From assembly GCA_040880485.1 (NCBI GenBank), contig JBBDIJ010000013.1, positions 41,497 through 105,496 on the forward strand: a stretch of 64,000 nt of DNA. Direction: 5' to 3'. Position 1 is the stretch's first letter. Each line of letters begins with the position of its first letter. Source of the DNA: JBBDIJ01 sp040880485. GTDB taxonomy: Bacteria; Bacteroidota; Rhodothermia; Balneolales; Balneolaceae. Shown here piece by piece: positions 8,567-18,026 of this stretch. The notes under the pieces were generated by a model, which saw only the letters and a list, made by a program, of their open reading frames with translations, was not told the DNA's origin and made no database searches. Position numbers and translations under genes: made by a program.

Positions 8567-10534
8567 ATGCTGCAACTCGATTCGATTACGCTCCGCTTCG
8601 GAGAGCGCACCCTGTTTCAGGATGTCCACTGTACCATCAATCCCGGAGAGAGAGTCGGGCTGGCTGGTCCTAACGGGGCGGGCAAGTCTACCCTTATGAA
8701 AATTATCACCGGAGACTTTGAGCCCGACAGCGGCGAAGTCCTTCTGGGCGGGAACCGCACAGTGGGCTACCTGCCTCAGGACGGTATCGATCCCGATCCC
8801 TCCCTGACCCTTTTTCTTGAGGTCGAAAGTGCCTTCCGCGAGATATTGAAACTCAGGCGGGATGTCGAGGAGGTTCAGCAGAAGATGGCGAGCTTCAAGC
8901 CGGGCTCCGAGGAGTCCGACCGGGCCACCGACCGGTTTGGCACCCTTCAGGAGAGGCTCGAGCTGTCCGGCTCCTACACGCTGCGCAGCGATATCGAACG
9001 GGTACTGAAAGGCCTCGGATTTCAGGAGTCCGACTTCGACAGGCCTGTTACAGAGTTCAGCGGCGGCTGGCTGATGAGAATAGCCCTTGCCAAATTGCTT
9101 CTCCAAAAACCGGACTATCTGCTCCTGGATGAACCGACCAACCACCTCGACATTGAGTCTTTGCAGTGGCTCGAACAGTTTCTGGAGAAGTATGAAGGTG
9201 CGGTCGTCGTGATCTCTCACGACCGCGCCTTTCTGGACAAGATCACCCGCCGAACCCTCGCCCTGCGGGGCGGCATGCTTCGGGACTATGCCGGTAACTA
9301 CACCTTCTTTGAAAAAAAGTACCGGGAAGAGAGAGAACAGCTTATAAAGGAGAAAGCCAACCGGGAGAAAGAGCGAAAGCAGACTGAAGAGTTTATCGAT
9401 CGCTTCCGGTACAAGGCAACCAAAGCGAAACAAGTTCAGAGCCGGATCAGGCAGCTGGAAAAAGAGGATGAGATCGAAATTGAGGATGATCAGGAGGAGA
9501 TCTCCTTTCGCTTTCCAACACCGGAGCGCAGCGGTCTCGTGGTGATGGAGCTGAAGGGCGTGAGTAAAAGCTATGGAGAGAACCGGGTATTCAGTGACCT
9601 GGATTATCAGGTAGAGCGTGGCGACAAGGTAGCGGTTGTGGGGCCCAACGGGGCGGGAAAAAGTACTCTGATCCGTATACTTGCAGGACTGGAACCGATC
9701 GATTCGGGTGAGTTGAAAACAGGACACAACGTAACCCCTTCCTATTTTGCCCAGCACCAGGCCGAAGAGCTGAACCCGAAAAAGACAGTACTGGAAGAGC
9801 TTCGCGAGTCGGCACCGCTCGAAAGTGAGAGCCGCCTGCGCACGCTGCTCGGCTGCTTTCTTTTTCGGGGAGATGATGTTTTCAAAAAAGTCAGTGTCCT
9901 TTCGGGCGGGGAGAAGAGCCGGCTGGCCCTCTCGAAGATGCTCATTGCCCCCTCAAATTTTATCATTCTGGATGAACCGACCAACCACCTCGACATGCAG
10001 TCCAGGGAGATCCTTCAGCAGGCGCTGAACCTGTACGAAGGGACCTGTATGATTGTCACGCACGATCGGGACTTTGCAGATTCTATTGTCAAAAAAACTC
10101 TGGAGGTTCAACCCGGTAGAGTAAAAACCTGGCCGGGACATGTATCGCACTATCTCGAGATGAGAGAGCTGGCAGAGCAGGAGTCCCAATCTTCAGAGAG
10201 CAACAGGAAGAGCGAAAACGGAAAAGGAGAAAACGGATCTCTGAGCAGGAAGGAGGTCCGAAGGATTGAAGCACAGAAGAGACAAAAGCTGGCATCCAGC
10301 GTAAATCCCCTTAAGGAACGCCTCCGTAAGCTGGAAGAGAGCATCGCTTCTATGGAGGAGCGCATCGGCGAGATCGAAGCACTGATGGCCGATACATCGT
10401 TCTATAGTGATGAAGAGCAGGTAAAGGCCACCACCATGGAGTATGAAAAACTGAAAAGCGATCTGAGTAACAGCTACTCCAAATGGGAGGAGCTGGCAGG
10501 GCGAATCAACTATCTTGAGTCGGAAACGGAGTGA
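8567..10534 (+). CDS. ABC-F family ATPase (translation factor-type)
   Basis: 655 residues with two ABC cassettes and no membrane domain. Cassette 1: Walker A GPNGAGKST near 40, signature FSGGWLMR near 165 and Walker B LLLDEPTNHLD near 185. Cassette 2: GPNGAGKST near 365, signature LSGGEKSR near 445 and ILDEPTNHLD near 465. The linker between them (about 245-320) is highly charged and helical, matching the P-site tRNA interaction motif of ABC-F proteins. A C-terminal region rich in Lys and Glu (about 545-650) forms a coiled coil of the Uup/YheS kind. These proteins act on ribosomes with unusual or stalled tRNA states. Length and tail fit Uup or YheS rather than the shorter EttA. Monocistronic, with its 3' end abutting the convergent VOC gene. 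Confidence 0.92.
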   Translation: MLQLDSITLRFGERTLFQDVHCTINPGERVGLAGPNGAGKSTLMKIITGDFEPDSGEVLLGGNRTVGYLPQDGIDPDPSLTLFLEVESAFREILKLRRDVEEVQQKMASFKPGSEESDRATDRFGTLQERLELSGSYTLRSDIERVLKGLGFQESDFDRPVTEFSGGWLMRIALAKLLLQKPDYLLLDEPTNHLDIESLQWLEQFLEKYEGAVVVISHDRAFLDKITRRTLALRGGMLRDYAGNYTFFEKKYREEREQLIKEKANREKERKQTEEFIDRFRYKATKAKQVQSRIRQLEKEDEIEIEDDQEEISFRFPTPERSGLVVMELKGVSKSYGENRVFSDLDYQVERGDKVAVVGPNGAGKSTLIRILAGLEPIDSGELKTGHNVTPSYFAQHQAEELNPKKTVLEELRESAPLESESRLRTLLGCFLFRGDDVFKKVSVLSGGEKSRLALSKMLIAPSNFIILDEPTNHLDMQSREILQQALNLYEGTCMIVTHDRDFADSIVKKTLEVQPGRVKTWPGHVSHYLEMRELAEQESQSSESNRKSENGKGENGSLSRKEVRRIEAQKRQKLASSVNPLKERLRKLEESIASMEERIGEIEALMADTSFYSDEEQVKATTMEYEKLKSDLSNSYSKWEELAGRINYLESETE

Positions 10535-10963
10535 CTAATCGGTGGCAAAAATACGGCTCTTGTCCCGGAATGCCTTGAACTCCAGTGCGTTACCGCTCGG
10601 GTCCAGAAAGAACATGGTCGCCTGTTCGCCAGGTTCCCCCTCAAATCGAATATACGGTTCAATGACAAAACGGATTTCGTGATTTCGGAGCCGTTCGGCA
10701 AGCTCTTCCCACTCCTCCCACTCCAGTATGACCCCGAAATGTTTTGCGGGCACAGCATGTCCATCCACATCATTGGATGAAGAGCGGCCCGCATCGTCGG
10801 GACTCAGATGGGCCACCACCTGATGGCCCCAGAAATTGAAGTCGATCCATCGATCGGAACTGCGCCCCGTTTCGCAGCCAAGAATGTCTCTGTAGAAGCG
10901 TAGAGTCTCTTTGAGCTCCTTTACGGGGAAGGCGAGGTGAAACGGAGAGATAGAATCAGGCAT
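10535..10963 (-). CDS. VOC/glyoxalase-superfamily dioxygenase-like protein
   Basis: 142 residues built as two beta-alpha-beta-beta-beta modules. The first starts with FHLAFPVKELKETLRFY and the second carries FFLDPSGNALEFKAF, where the glutamate and the first-module histidine would bind a divalent metal. Members include extradiol dioxygenases, glyoxalase I and fosfomycin-resistance enzymes. The overall pattern, with FWGHQVVAHLSP in the middle, is closest to the small extradiol-dioxygenase-like VOC proteins. The function is not assignable. It ends on TAG immediately next to the ABC-F stop (tail to tail, no gap). Confidence 0.8.
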   Translation of the reverse strand: MPDSISPFHLAFPVKELKETLRFYRDILGCETGRSSDRWIDFNFWGHQVVAHLSPDDAGRSSSNDVDGHAVPAKHFGVILEWEEWEELAERLRNHEIRFVIEPYIRFEGEPGEQATMFFLDPSGNALEFKAFRDKSRIFATD

Positions 10964-11154
10964 ATTTCACGGGTTTTTTAAATCAACATTCAGTAGGGCC
11001 AAGATACATAAAAATGAATCTACCCGGTACACGTTCCATCCCCGGTTCACCCAAATGAAGTTAGCCTTCGAGCCTTGCAGCCCTTATTTTAAAGTTTCAC
11101 AGACAATTGACCCGAGCAGGGCTTGGACCAAAAGCCTGAAACCAACGGACCACC

Positions 11155-12654
11155 ATGACCGATACCAACGCTGAAGTTCGCGTACGATTTGCTCCCAGCC
11201 CCACCGGATTTCTACATGTGGGAGGCCTGAGAACCGCACTTTACAACTATCTCTTTGCCAGACATCACAAGAACGGGACATTTATTCTTCGCATCGAAGA
11301 CACAGACCAAAGCCGGTATGTGGAGGGCGCCGAGGAGGATATCATCCGCTCTCTGGAGTGGTGCGGGTTCAAAATCGATGAGGGGCCGAACCGGCCGGGA
11401 GAGACAGGGCCCTACCGCCAGAGTGAACGAATGGAGCTCTACCGAACCTATTGCGATCAGCTCATCGAGTCCGGGCACGCCTACTACGCGTTCGATACCA
11501 CCGAAGAGGTCGAAGAGATGCGGGAGCGGCTCCGGAAGTCAGGTAATCCCTCGCCCCGATACGACTCTATCACCCGCCAGTCGATGAAGAACAGCCTCAC
11601 CCTCTCGCAGGATGAGATAAAGGAGAGGCTGAAGTCGGAGGAGGAGTATGTGATTCGTCTAAAAGTACCCCGTCGCGAAAGTGTCCGCTTTACCGACCAG
11701 ATTCGTGGCGTGGTCTCCTTTGAAACCAGAGGCCTGGACGATCAGGTCCTTCTCAAATCTGACGGCATGCCCACCTACCACATGGCCAATGTAGTGGATG
11801 ACCATCTAATGGGCATCACACATGTCATCCGGGGAGAGGAGTGGCTGAGCAGTACACCCAAACATCTGCTTCTCTACAACTATCTGGGATGGGAACCACC
11901 CGTCATGGCTCACCTCCCACTCATTATGTCCCCTTCCGGTGGTAAACTATCGAAGCGAAAGGCAGAGGAGGAGGGAATACCGGTGAATGCTAAAGATTAT
12001 ATCGAAGGACGCTACGAACCCGAAGCGCTGGTCAACTTTCTGGCCTATCTCGGGTGGAGTCCCGGAGACGACAGCGAAATTCACTCACTGGAGGAACTTT
12101 CAGCGCTCTTTACCCTGGATCGTGTCAGCAAGGGCGGAGCTGTGTTCAACTACAAGAAACTGCTCTGGTACAACGAACACTACCTTCGCGAGAAACCGGA
12201 AGAGGAGCTGATGGAGAGGGCGGCCGAAGTAGCTCATGAATCAGGGCTTGAAAACGCAGACAGGGAGACCCTGAAAGCGATGATCCCGCTCATGAAGGAG
12301 CGTGTGAGCAGGGTGGATGAACTGATTACACTCGGACGATTCTTTTTCGAAGATCCCGACAATTACGATGAAAAGGCGTTGAAAAAATGGAAAGATGATA
12401 GTGCACAACTGGTTGCCGCCTATCGGGACAGGATTGCAGACTGGAGTGAAGAGGAGTTTCTCGCCGGGCCTCTGAAAGAAGCACTGGAAGAGACTATAGA
12501 GGAGAAAGAAGTCGGCTTCGGAAAGCTGATGATGCCGCTTCGTATTGCCGTTACCGGGCTCGGTTTCGGGCCCGAACTCTTTCCGGCCATGGAGCTTCTG
12601 GGTAAAGAGACCGTGCTCAGAAGAATTGACCTTGCGATTGAAAAGCTTGGTTGA
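11155..12654 (+). CDS. gltX: Glutamyl-tRNA synthetase
   Basis: A 499-residue class I aminoacyl-tRNA synthetase that charges tRNA-Glu. The HIGH-like motif is in APSPTGFLHVGGLRT (residues 14-28) and the KMSKS-like loop is GGKLSKRKAEEEG (about 262-274). The intervening LRIEDTDQSR segment and the MPTYHMANVVDDH block are diagnostic of GluRS/GlnRS, and the C-terminal helical anticodon-binding domain fits the usual length. The 190-bp upstream region is AT-rich near 11078-11100 and may hold the promoter; no strong Shine-Dalgarno is seen. Whether it also charges tRNA-Gln (non-discriminating, needing GatCAB) cannot be told from this window. Confidence 0.96.
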   Translation: MTDTNAEVRVRFAPSPTGFLHVGGLRTALYNYLFARHHKNGTFILRIEDTDQSRYVEGAEEDIIRSLEWCGFKIDEGPNRPGETGPYRQSERMELYRTYCDQLIESGHAYYAFDTTEEVEEMRERLRKSGNPSPRYDSITRQSMKNSLTLSQDEIKERLKSEEEYVIRLKVPRRESVRFTDQIRGVVSFETRGLDDQVLLKSDGMPTYHMANVVDDHLMGITHVIRGEEWLSSTPKHLLLYNYLGWEPPVMAHLPLIMSPSGGKLSKRKAEEEGIPVNAKDYIEGRYEPEALVNFLAYLGWSPGDDSEIHSLEELSALFTLDRVSKGGAVFNYKKLLWYNEHYLREKPEEELMERAAEVAHESGLENADRETLKAMIPLMKERVSRVDELITLGRFFFEDPDNYDEKALKKWKDDSAQLVAAYRDRIADWSEEEFLAGPLKEALEETIEEKEVGFGKLMMPLRIAVTGLGFGPELFPAMELLGKETVLRRIDLAIEKLG

Positions 12655-12660
12655 ACCGGT

Positions 12661-14475
12661 TCAGCCCGTCACCGTCTTTTCAGCCCTTTTTCTCTCATTG
12701 TGATCGAGGTGCAGCTTGCGAATACGAAGTGATGCCGGGGTGACTTCCAGCAGTTCGTCCCGGTCAATGAACTCGATGCACTGCTCCAGGCTCAAATGAA
12801 CGGCCTGTGAGACTTTCACAGAGTCTGAGGTCTGTGTGGCACGGTGATTGGTCAGATTCTTCTTCTTGACCACATTGACAACCAGATCGTCTGCACGGTT
12901 ATTCAACCCCACCACTTGCCCTGCATAGACCGAATCACCCGGTACTACGTAGAACTGGCCTCTGTCCTGAAGACCCTCCAGCGAATAGGCCGTAACATCT
13001 CCCTGTTCCAATGCGATCAGTGCACCCCGGCTTCGGCCCGGGATCTCTCCGGCCCAGGGTTCGTAACCGTCAAAGAGCTGATGCATCATGCCGGTTCCTC
13101 TCGTTTCGGTGAGCATCTCGCTTCGGAAACCAATCAAACCTCTGGAAGGAACCCGGAATGTGATTCGGTTATTCTCTCCCTCCCGTACCATGGAGGTCAT
13201 GATGCCGCGCCGTTTCTGCAGATTGTCTATCACTTTGTTGCTGTAGTCGTTGTGTACATCTACCACTACCTCTTCGAATGGTTCTTCCACTTTACCCTTC
13301 ACTTCCCGCAAAAGGACTTCAGGGCGGGAGACCGCAAACTCATACCCCTCCCTTCGCATCGTTTCGGTAAGAATAGCGAGCTGAAGCTCTCCACGGCCAG
13401 ACACTTTGAAAACATCCGGATTGTCGGTCTGTGAGATCTGGATAGAGACATTGGTCCGAATCTCGCGCTCCAGCCGGTCCTTCAGCGCACTTGAAGTCAC
13501 ATGATCCCCCTCCTTGCCGGCAAAAGGTGAGCTGTTTACGCGAAAGAACATCGCCATCGTCGGCTGATCGATCACTACACCTGTTATAGGTTCGGCATCG
13601 GCAGGGTCAGTCAGTGTATCTCCCATGTTCACCTTGTCGTAACCGGCCAGTGCAACAATATCACCGGCCGAGACCTGCTCTACAGGTTCGCGGTCCAGAC
13701 CGTTGTACGTGAAGAGCCGTGTGGCCCTGGCCTTCATCTTCACATCTCCCTTCGCACTCATCAGAAGGATCTCGTCTCCGGTCTTCAGTTCTCCCTGCTC
13801 TACCCTTCCGATCGCGATTCGCCCGACATAGTCGTTCCAGTCCACACTGCTTGTCAACATTTTGAACGGAGCATCCGTGATCCGTTTCGGGGGCGGAACA
13901 TGCTCCAGAATGGTCCTGAAAAGAGGTGCAAGATCTCCTCCCTCTCCCTCCGGTGTTTCGCGGGCGATACCCTCCAGCCCGATCGAATAGAGGGTCGGGA
14001 AGTCAAGCTGCTCATCCGTTGCATCCAGCGTTACAAAGAGATCGAAAACCTAGTTCAGAACGGCATCCGGCCTCGCATCCTTGCGGTCGATCTTGTTGAT
14101 GAGTACAATGGGCTTGAAGCCGAGTTGAAGACTTTTACGCAGTACAAATTTTGTCTGTGGAAGAGGCCCCTCTGCAGAGTCCACCAAAAGGATCACTCCG
14201 TTCACCATCTTCAGAATACGCTCTACCTCTCCCCCAAAATCGGCGTGACCAGGTGTATCTACAATGTTAATCTTTACTCCTTCCCAGTTGACGGCCGTAT
14301 TCTTGGAAGAGATCGTGATTCCCTTCTCTCTCTCCAGATCGTTGGAATCCATCACCCGATCCCGTACCTGTTGATTCTCGCGAAAGGTTCCGCTCTGCCG
14401 GAGCATCTGGTCTACAAGTGTAGTTTTTCCGTGGTCGACGTGGGCAATGATGGCAATATTTCGAATATCGGTCAT
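12661..14475 (-). pseudogene. typA: typA/bipA ribosome-associated GTPase interrupted by one in-frame amber codon
   Basis: Reading from the ATG at 14473-14475 gives 604 codons, the normal TypA/BipA length, with one in-frame TAG at codon 142 (14050-14052). Before it lie the GTPase motifs AHVDHGKTT, the switch I region EREKGITI, DTPGHADFGGEV and the base-specificity motif NKIDRKDA. After it the frame resumes in perfect register with VFDLFVTLDATDEQLDFP and then the EF-Tu II, EF-G-like and TypA C-terminal domains to the TGA at 12661. In relatives the affected position is a Gln or Glu right before the conserved VFDLF, so a single C-to-T (CAG) or G-to-T (GAG) change explains it. No other lesion is visible. 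TAG is a normal stop in neighbouring genes. It could be a real nonsense mutation, a consensus error or a suppressed codon. Confidence 0.9.
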
Positions 14476-14689
14476 GGGAGATATAGGGTCTGCCCGCAAG
14501 GCGGGCCGGTTTCTGTATTGGGAATTATGTACTACTTTCCATCTGCAGAGAAGATGGCTGTCTTCCGGCACGATTCTAAATCGCCGGATGTCTGAAAATG
14601 AAAAGGTGTACAGCCTGTCAAGATACACTTTTTTGCCGTGAAATAGACAAACCATTTTACCGAACTTAACAGAGCCGGGAGCGCAGAGT

Positions 14690-15466
14690 ATGGATCTGAC
14701 TATCGAGGGACAACGATTTCTGGTATGTGGTGCCAGTAGCGGGCTGGGCAACGCCACCGCACACGCACTTCTCAGGGAGGGGGCTTCCCTCCTGGTTACA
14801 GCCAGAAGAGCCGACCTGCTGGAGAAAGAGTTCTCTTTGTATGGAGAGAGAGTGGTTGCGATCGCCGGAGATATCAGAGAAGAGAAACTTTTAAAAAAAA
14901 TTGCCTGCAGAGCCCTTGATGAACCTCTGCACGGCATGATGCTGAACGCAGGAGGTCCCCCTGTCGGTACGCCACTGGAGACAAAAATGGAAGATTGGGA
15001 CAGAGCCTGGGAACTGGTCATGCGCTGGAAAATCGAACTCACGCTTGCCATCGCTCCTGCGCTTGCCAAAAGGGGCTATGGCCGGATTCTTTATCTGGAA
15101 AGCAAAACGGTCAAACAGCCACTTCCCGCCCTCGTTCTGAGCAACGCTTTCAGGGCAGGCGTCACCGGATTCGCAAAATCACTCTCCCGGGAAGTGGGTA
15201 GCCGTGGTGTAACCGTGAATGTGCTGGCTCCCGGCTCCCATGAAACCCCGGCGATCGAACGTGTGATCCGGAAGCAAAGCGAGCAGGAGGGGATTTCTGC
15301 AGAGGAGGCCAAAGCAAAAATGGAAAAAGCCATTCCCGTTGGACGCATGGGCAGGGCCGAAGAGTTTGGCCAGCTCGCAGCATGGCTTCTCTCTCCACTA
15401 AGTGGATACATAACCGGACAGACCATCAGCCACGACGGTGGCGACGTGGCCGGCCTGTTCGGATGA
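14690..15466 (+). CDS. SDR-family oxidoreductase lacking the canonical YxxxK pair
   Basis: 258 residues with a Rossmann fold. The cofactor loop is VCGASSGLGNA (about 12-22), then the acidic-turn region GDIRE, the NAG equivalent MLNAGGPP and the C-terminal SDR block SGYITGQTISHDGGDV. The usual catalytic YxxxK is replaced by VLSNAFRAGVTG: the Tyr aligns with Leu and the Lys with Phe/Arg. A sizeable SDR subgroup often labelled FabG-like has this SNA-type motif, so it is probably a functional member of that subgroup rather than a damaged gene. Substrate unknown. It is divergent from typA with a 214-bp gap and converges with the NIPSNAP gene (13 bp apart). Confidence 0.85.
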   Translation: MDLTIEGQRFLVCGASSGLGNATAHALLREGASLLVTARRADLLEKEFSLYGERVVAIAGDIREEKLLKKIACRALDEPLHGMMLNAGGPPVGTPLETKMEDWDRAWELVMRWKIELTLAIAPALAKRGYGRILYLESKTVKQPLPALVLSNAFRAGVTGFAKSLSREVGSRGVTVNVLAPGSHETPAIERVIRKQSEQEGISAEEAKAKMEKAIPVGRMGRAEEFGQLAAWLLSPLSGYITGQTISHDGGDVAGLFG

Positions 15467-15479
15467 TCTTTTCAGTGCG

Positions 15480-15926
15480 TCAGGGAAGCGGCGAAAAGTC
15501 CGCACTGTTCATGTAAAAAGTCTCTGCCTGCCTGACGATTGGCCCGTCGGCATTAGACTCCTCATAAACCTGCTGCCACTCCGGATCATTTACAAAAGCC
15601 TCCCAGCTGGTCTCGGTGGCAGCCTGATTCTCATAGGAGACGATACAGATCAACGTGTTTCCATCTCCGGCAGGTGGTTGTGGAATCCAGTAGCCGATAC
15701 TCTCGATGCCGTGCTTTTCAAAGATCCTGATGGTGTGGTCACGAAATCGGGTTTTTAAATCCTCGAATTTTCCTTCATGAGCCGTATAGATGCGCATCTG
15801 GTAGACAGGCTCTTCCACTTGAGGTTCACTTTCTGCGGTGCCCGGTGTCCAGCCAGCCAGAAGGCTCAGAAGCAAGACACCTAAAATAGCATTGAGAATG
15901 ACAGGGACTCTTTTCATTTTACTCAT
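15480..15926 (-). CDS. Exported NIPSNAP-domain protein
   Basis: About 148 residues from the ATG at 15924-15926. Earlier in-frame starts (to 16007) add a stretch before the signal and are not favoured. Residues 1-30 look like a signal peptide or single membrane anchor (VILNAILGVLLLSLLAGW). The rest is a ferredoxin-like NIPSNAP fold: YQMRIYTAHEGKFEDLKTRF, then a helix, GIESIGYWIPQ, and the terminal strand with VNDPEWQQVYEES. Other names for the family are ABM-like or DUF-type stress-responsive barrels. No function is established; in Bacteroidota-type genomes these proteins often appear as stand-alone periplasmic proteins. Confidence 0.8.
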   Translation of the reverse strand: MSKMKRVPVILNAILGVLLLSLLAGWTPGTAESEPQVEEPVYQMRIYTAHEGKFEDLKTRFRDHTIRIFEKHGIESIGYWIPQPPAGDGNTLICIVSYENQAATETSWEAFVNDPEWQQVYEESNADGPIVRQAETFYMNSADFSPLP

Positions 15927-16038
15927 ATCAGACAGTCGTTTGAGATTCGGGTATGGTTGAACCGGGCCATCGTGCCCCGGCACTACGAAGCATAGAATAT
16001 GCACCATTTTTTTTTAAATAGACAGCAGGGATAGTACC

Positions 16039-16464
16039 ATGACATGGATTCAGAAACAGATCACACTCCGCTCAAGGCCTCGCGGTTTTCATCTGATCAC
16101 CGATGAAGTACGGGAGCAGTTGCCTGAACTCTCCGGCCTCCAAACCGGCATCGCACACCTGTTTATTCTTCACACCAGTGCCGGTCTCACAGTAAATGAG
16201 AATGCAGACCCATCGGTACGCAGGGATTTCGAGAGCCACTTTAACCGCATGGTTCCGGAAGATCCATCTCTTTTTGAACACACACTGGAGGGTCCGGATG
16301 ACATGACCTCCCATATCAAAAGCTCAATACTGGGGCACGCTGTGACCTTGCCGATCACCAAAGGAGAGTTTAACCTGGGAACGTGGCAGGGCATCTACCT
16401 ATGTGAACATCGCAACCGAGGCGGTTCGCGCCGCCTGGTGGCCACTCTCATTGGAACGCCCTGA
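16039..16464 (+). CDS. YjbQ/UPF0047 family protein
   Basis: 141 residues. The family hallmarks are present: HTSAGLTVNENADPSVRRDF with the conserved His and Asn, HIKSSILGHAVTLPI and GTWQGIYLCEHRNRGGSRR near the C-terminus. Family proteins are small cytosolic trimers, some reported to have weak thiamine-phosphate synthase activity in complementation tests, while the physiological role is unsettled. No thiamine genes are nearby, so no pathway is proposed. It is followed after 49 bp by the photolyase gene on the same strand. Confidence 0.88.
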   Translation: MTWIQKQITLRSRPRGFHLITDEVREQLPELSGLQTGIAHLFILHTSAGLTVNENADPSVRRDFESHFNRMVPEDPSLFEHTLEGPDDMTSHIKSSILGHAVTLPITKGEFNLGTWQGIYLCEHRNRGGSRRLVATLIGTP

Positions 16465-16513
16465 AACCCGACAGGGTTCATGCAGTCATCAATCGTAACG
16501 GAAATGTCTGCGT

Positions 16514-17896
16514 GTGAAGAGAGAGGTCGATGAGAGAAGGATTTACAAGGTAAACAGCAAACCGGTTCGGCCGGGGCCCATTCTCTACTGGATGAGCCGG
16601 GATCAGAGAGTGGCCGACAACTGGTCTCTACTCTACGCACAACAGCTCGCACGAGCCGTCGGCCGGGAATTGATCGTTGCATTTTGCCATTCACCCGGCT
16701 CATCCCCGATCTCATTACGGCAACTCGACTTTATGATTCAGGGCTTAAAGAGTAGTGAGAAAACCCTTCACGATCTTCACATACCATTTCAGCTGCTTCC
16801 AGGTGAACCAGAGAGTGAGCTGCCAGCACTCGCACATGAACTGGAAGCCGGTGCCGTAATCGCAGACTTCAATCCGTTACGTAAGACCCAGGATCTCCTG
16901 CACAGGATTGCGGAGAGGGCACCATATGCGCTACAAGAAGTCGACAGCCACAACATTGTGCCCTGCCGCCATGTGTCGGGCAAGCAAGAGTACGCGGCCT
17001 ACACATTGCGGCCGAAAATAGAGAAGCTACTACCCGAATTCCTGACTGATTTTCCCGGAATAGAGAAGCAGGAATCGGAAAAGCCTTCGGTGCAGTCCGA
17101 CTGGGAGACGTTCACAGTTTCTTTTCTAGCCGATCGGTCGGTTCAACCCGTAGAGAACGTCCGGCCGGGAGAGAGAGCGGCAGCATCCGTACTGAAGGAG
17201 TTTCTGGAAAAGGGTTTGGCCTCCTATGCAGCCGACAGGAACAACCCGGTGAAAAACGCTCAATCAGGCCTCTCCCCCTATCTCCATTTCGGACAGATCT
17301 CTGCCCAACGTATCGCACTTGAAGTCCACAAACACGCTGGTCACAGTGAGAGCAGAGAAGCCTTTCTTGAAGAGCTTATCGTCCGGAAGGAGTTGTCCGA
17401 CAACTTCTGCCTCCACAACCGGGAGTACGATACGGTGGATGGCTTTCCCGACTGGGCGAAAAAAACTCAACGGGAACATAAAGATGATCCCAGGGAGTAT
17501 CTTTACACACTGGAGCAGTTTGACGAGGCAGAAACGCACGACGCATTATGGAATGCGGCCCAGTCGGAGATGGTGAACAGAGGTAAAATGCATGGATACA
17601 TGAGAATGTACTGGGCGAAAAAGATCCTGGAATGGACACGTACACCCTCTGAAGCTATGGCCATCGCCATCTACCTGAACGACAAATATGAACTGGACGG
17701 ATGTGATCCTAACGGGTATGCCGGCATCGCGTGGTCCATCGGCGGAGTGCATGACAGAGCGTGGTTCGAGAGGCCTCTGTTTGGAAAGATCAGATATCTG
17801 AACGCCAATGGATGTCGGTCAAAATTTAACACAAAGAGATACATCGACATGCATTTAAGCGGAGAGGGAGGGATTCGAACCCTCGGTACCCCGTGA
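16514..17896 (+). CDS. phr: Class II deoxyribodipyrimidine photolyase
   Basis: About 460 residues. It has an N-terminal alpha/beta photolyase domain starting PILYWMSRDQRVADNWSL and a C-terminal FAD-binding helical domain with SGLSPYLHFGQISAQRIAL, SEMVNRGKMHGYMRMYWAKKI and DPNGYAGIAWSIGGVHDR. These blocks are typical of class II CPD photolyases, which reverse UV-induced cyclobutane dimers using blue light and FADH-. The genuine domain ends near residue 445. The last 11-12 residues (GEGGIRTLGTP) are read from the antisense strand of the tRNA-Ser gene, and the stop (17894-17896) lies inside that tRNA. The start is uncertain: the first 18 residues are poorly conserved and no Shine-Dalgarno is evident. 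Confidence 0.9.
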   Translation: MKREVDERRIYKVNSKPVRPGPILYWMSRDQRVADNWSLLYAQQLARAVGRELIVAFCHSPGSSPISLRQLDFMIQGLKSSEKTLHDLHIPFQLLPGEPESELPALAHELEAGAVIADFNPLRKTQDLLHRIAERAPYALQEVDSHNIVPCRHVSGKQEYAAYTLRPKIEKLLPEFLTDFPGIEKQESEKPSVQSDWETFTVSFLADRSVQPVENVRPGERAAASVLKEFLEKGLASYAADRNNPVKNAQSGLSPYLHFGQISAQRIALEVHKHAGHSESREAFLEELIVRKELSDNFCLHNREYDTVDGFPDWAKKTQREHKDDPREYLYTLEQFDEAETHDALWNAAQSEMVNRGKMHGYMRMYWAKKILEWTRTPSEAMAIAIYLNDKYELDGCDPNGYAGIAWSIGGVHDRAWFERPLFGKIRYLNANGCRSKFNTKRYIDMHLSGEGGIRTLGTP

Positions 17897-17948
17897 AGGG
17901 TACAACACCTTAGCAGGGTGCCGCTTTCGACCACTCAGCCACCTCTCC
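17860..17948 (-). tRNA. tRNA-Ser (anticodon GCT)
   Basis: An 89-nt class II tRNA on the minus strand. The acceptor arms GGAGAGG (17942-17948) and CCTCTCC (17861-17867) pair perfectly, with a discriminator G at 17860. The anticodon loop CTGCTAA gives GCT, decoding AGC/AGU. The long variable arm and a GGTTCGAATCC T-arm are clear. CCA is not encoded. The 3' part is overlapped on the opposite strand by the end of the photolyase reading frame. Confidence 0.97.
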
Positions 17949-18026
17949 CGGACGCCAGTCTCCGGATGGAGCGGGCGTTTCAAGATGTCCAATATAGGAA
18001 CCTTGACTGTCCATCTGCAACCCCGA

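Noticed and set aside
8474..9757. N-terminal extension of the BNR lipoprotein frame to 843 residues
   Set aside because: The extension is the antisense of the ABC-F gene, has no domain similarity, and an internal ATG gives a proper lipoprotein signal.
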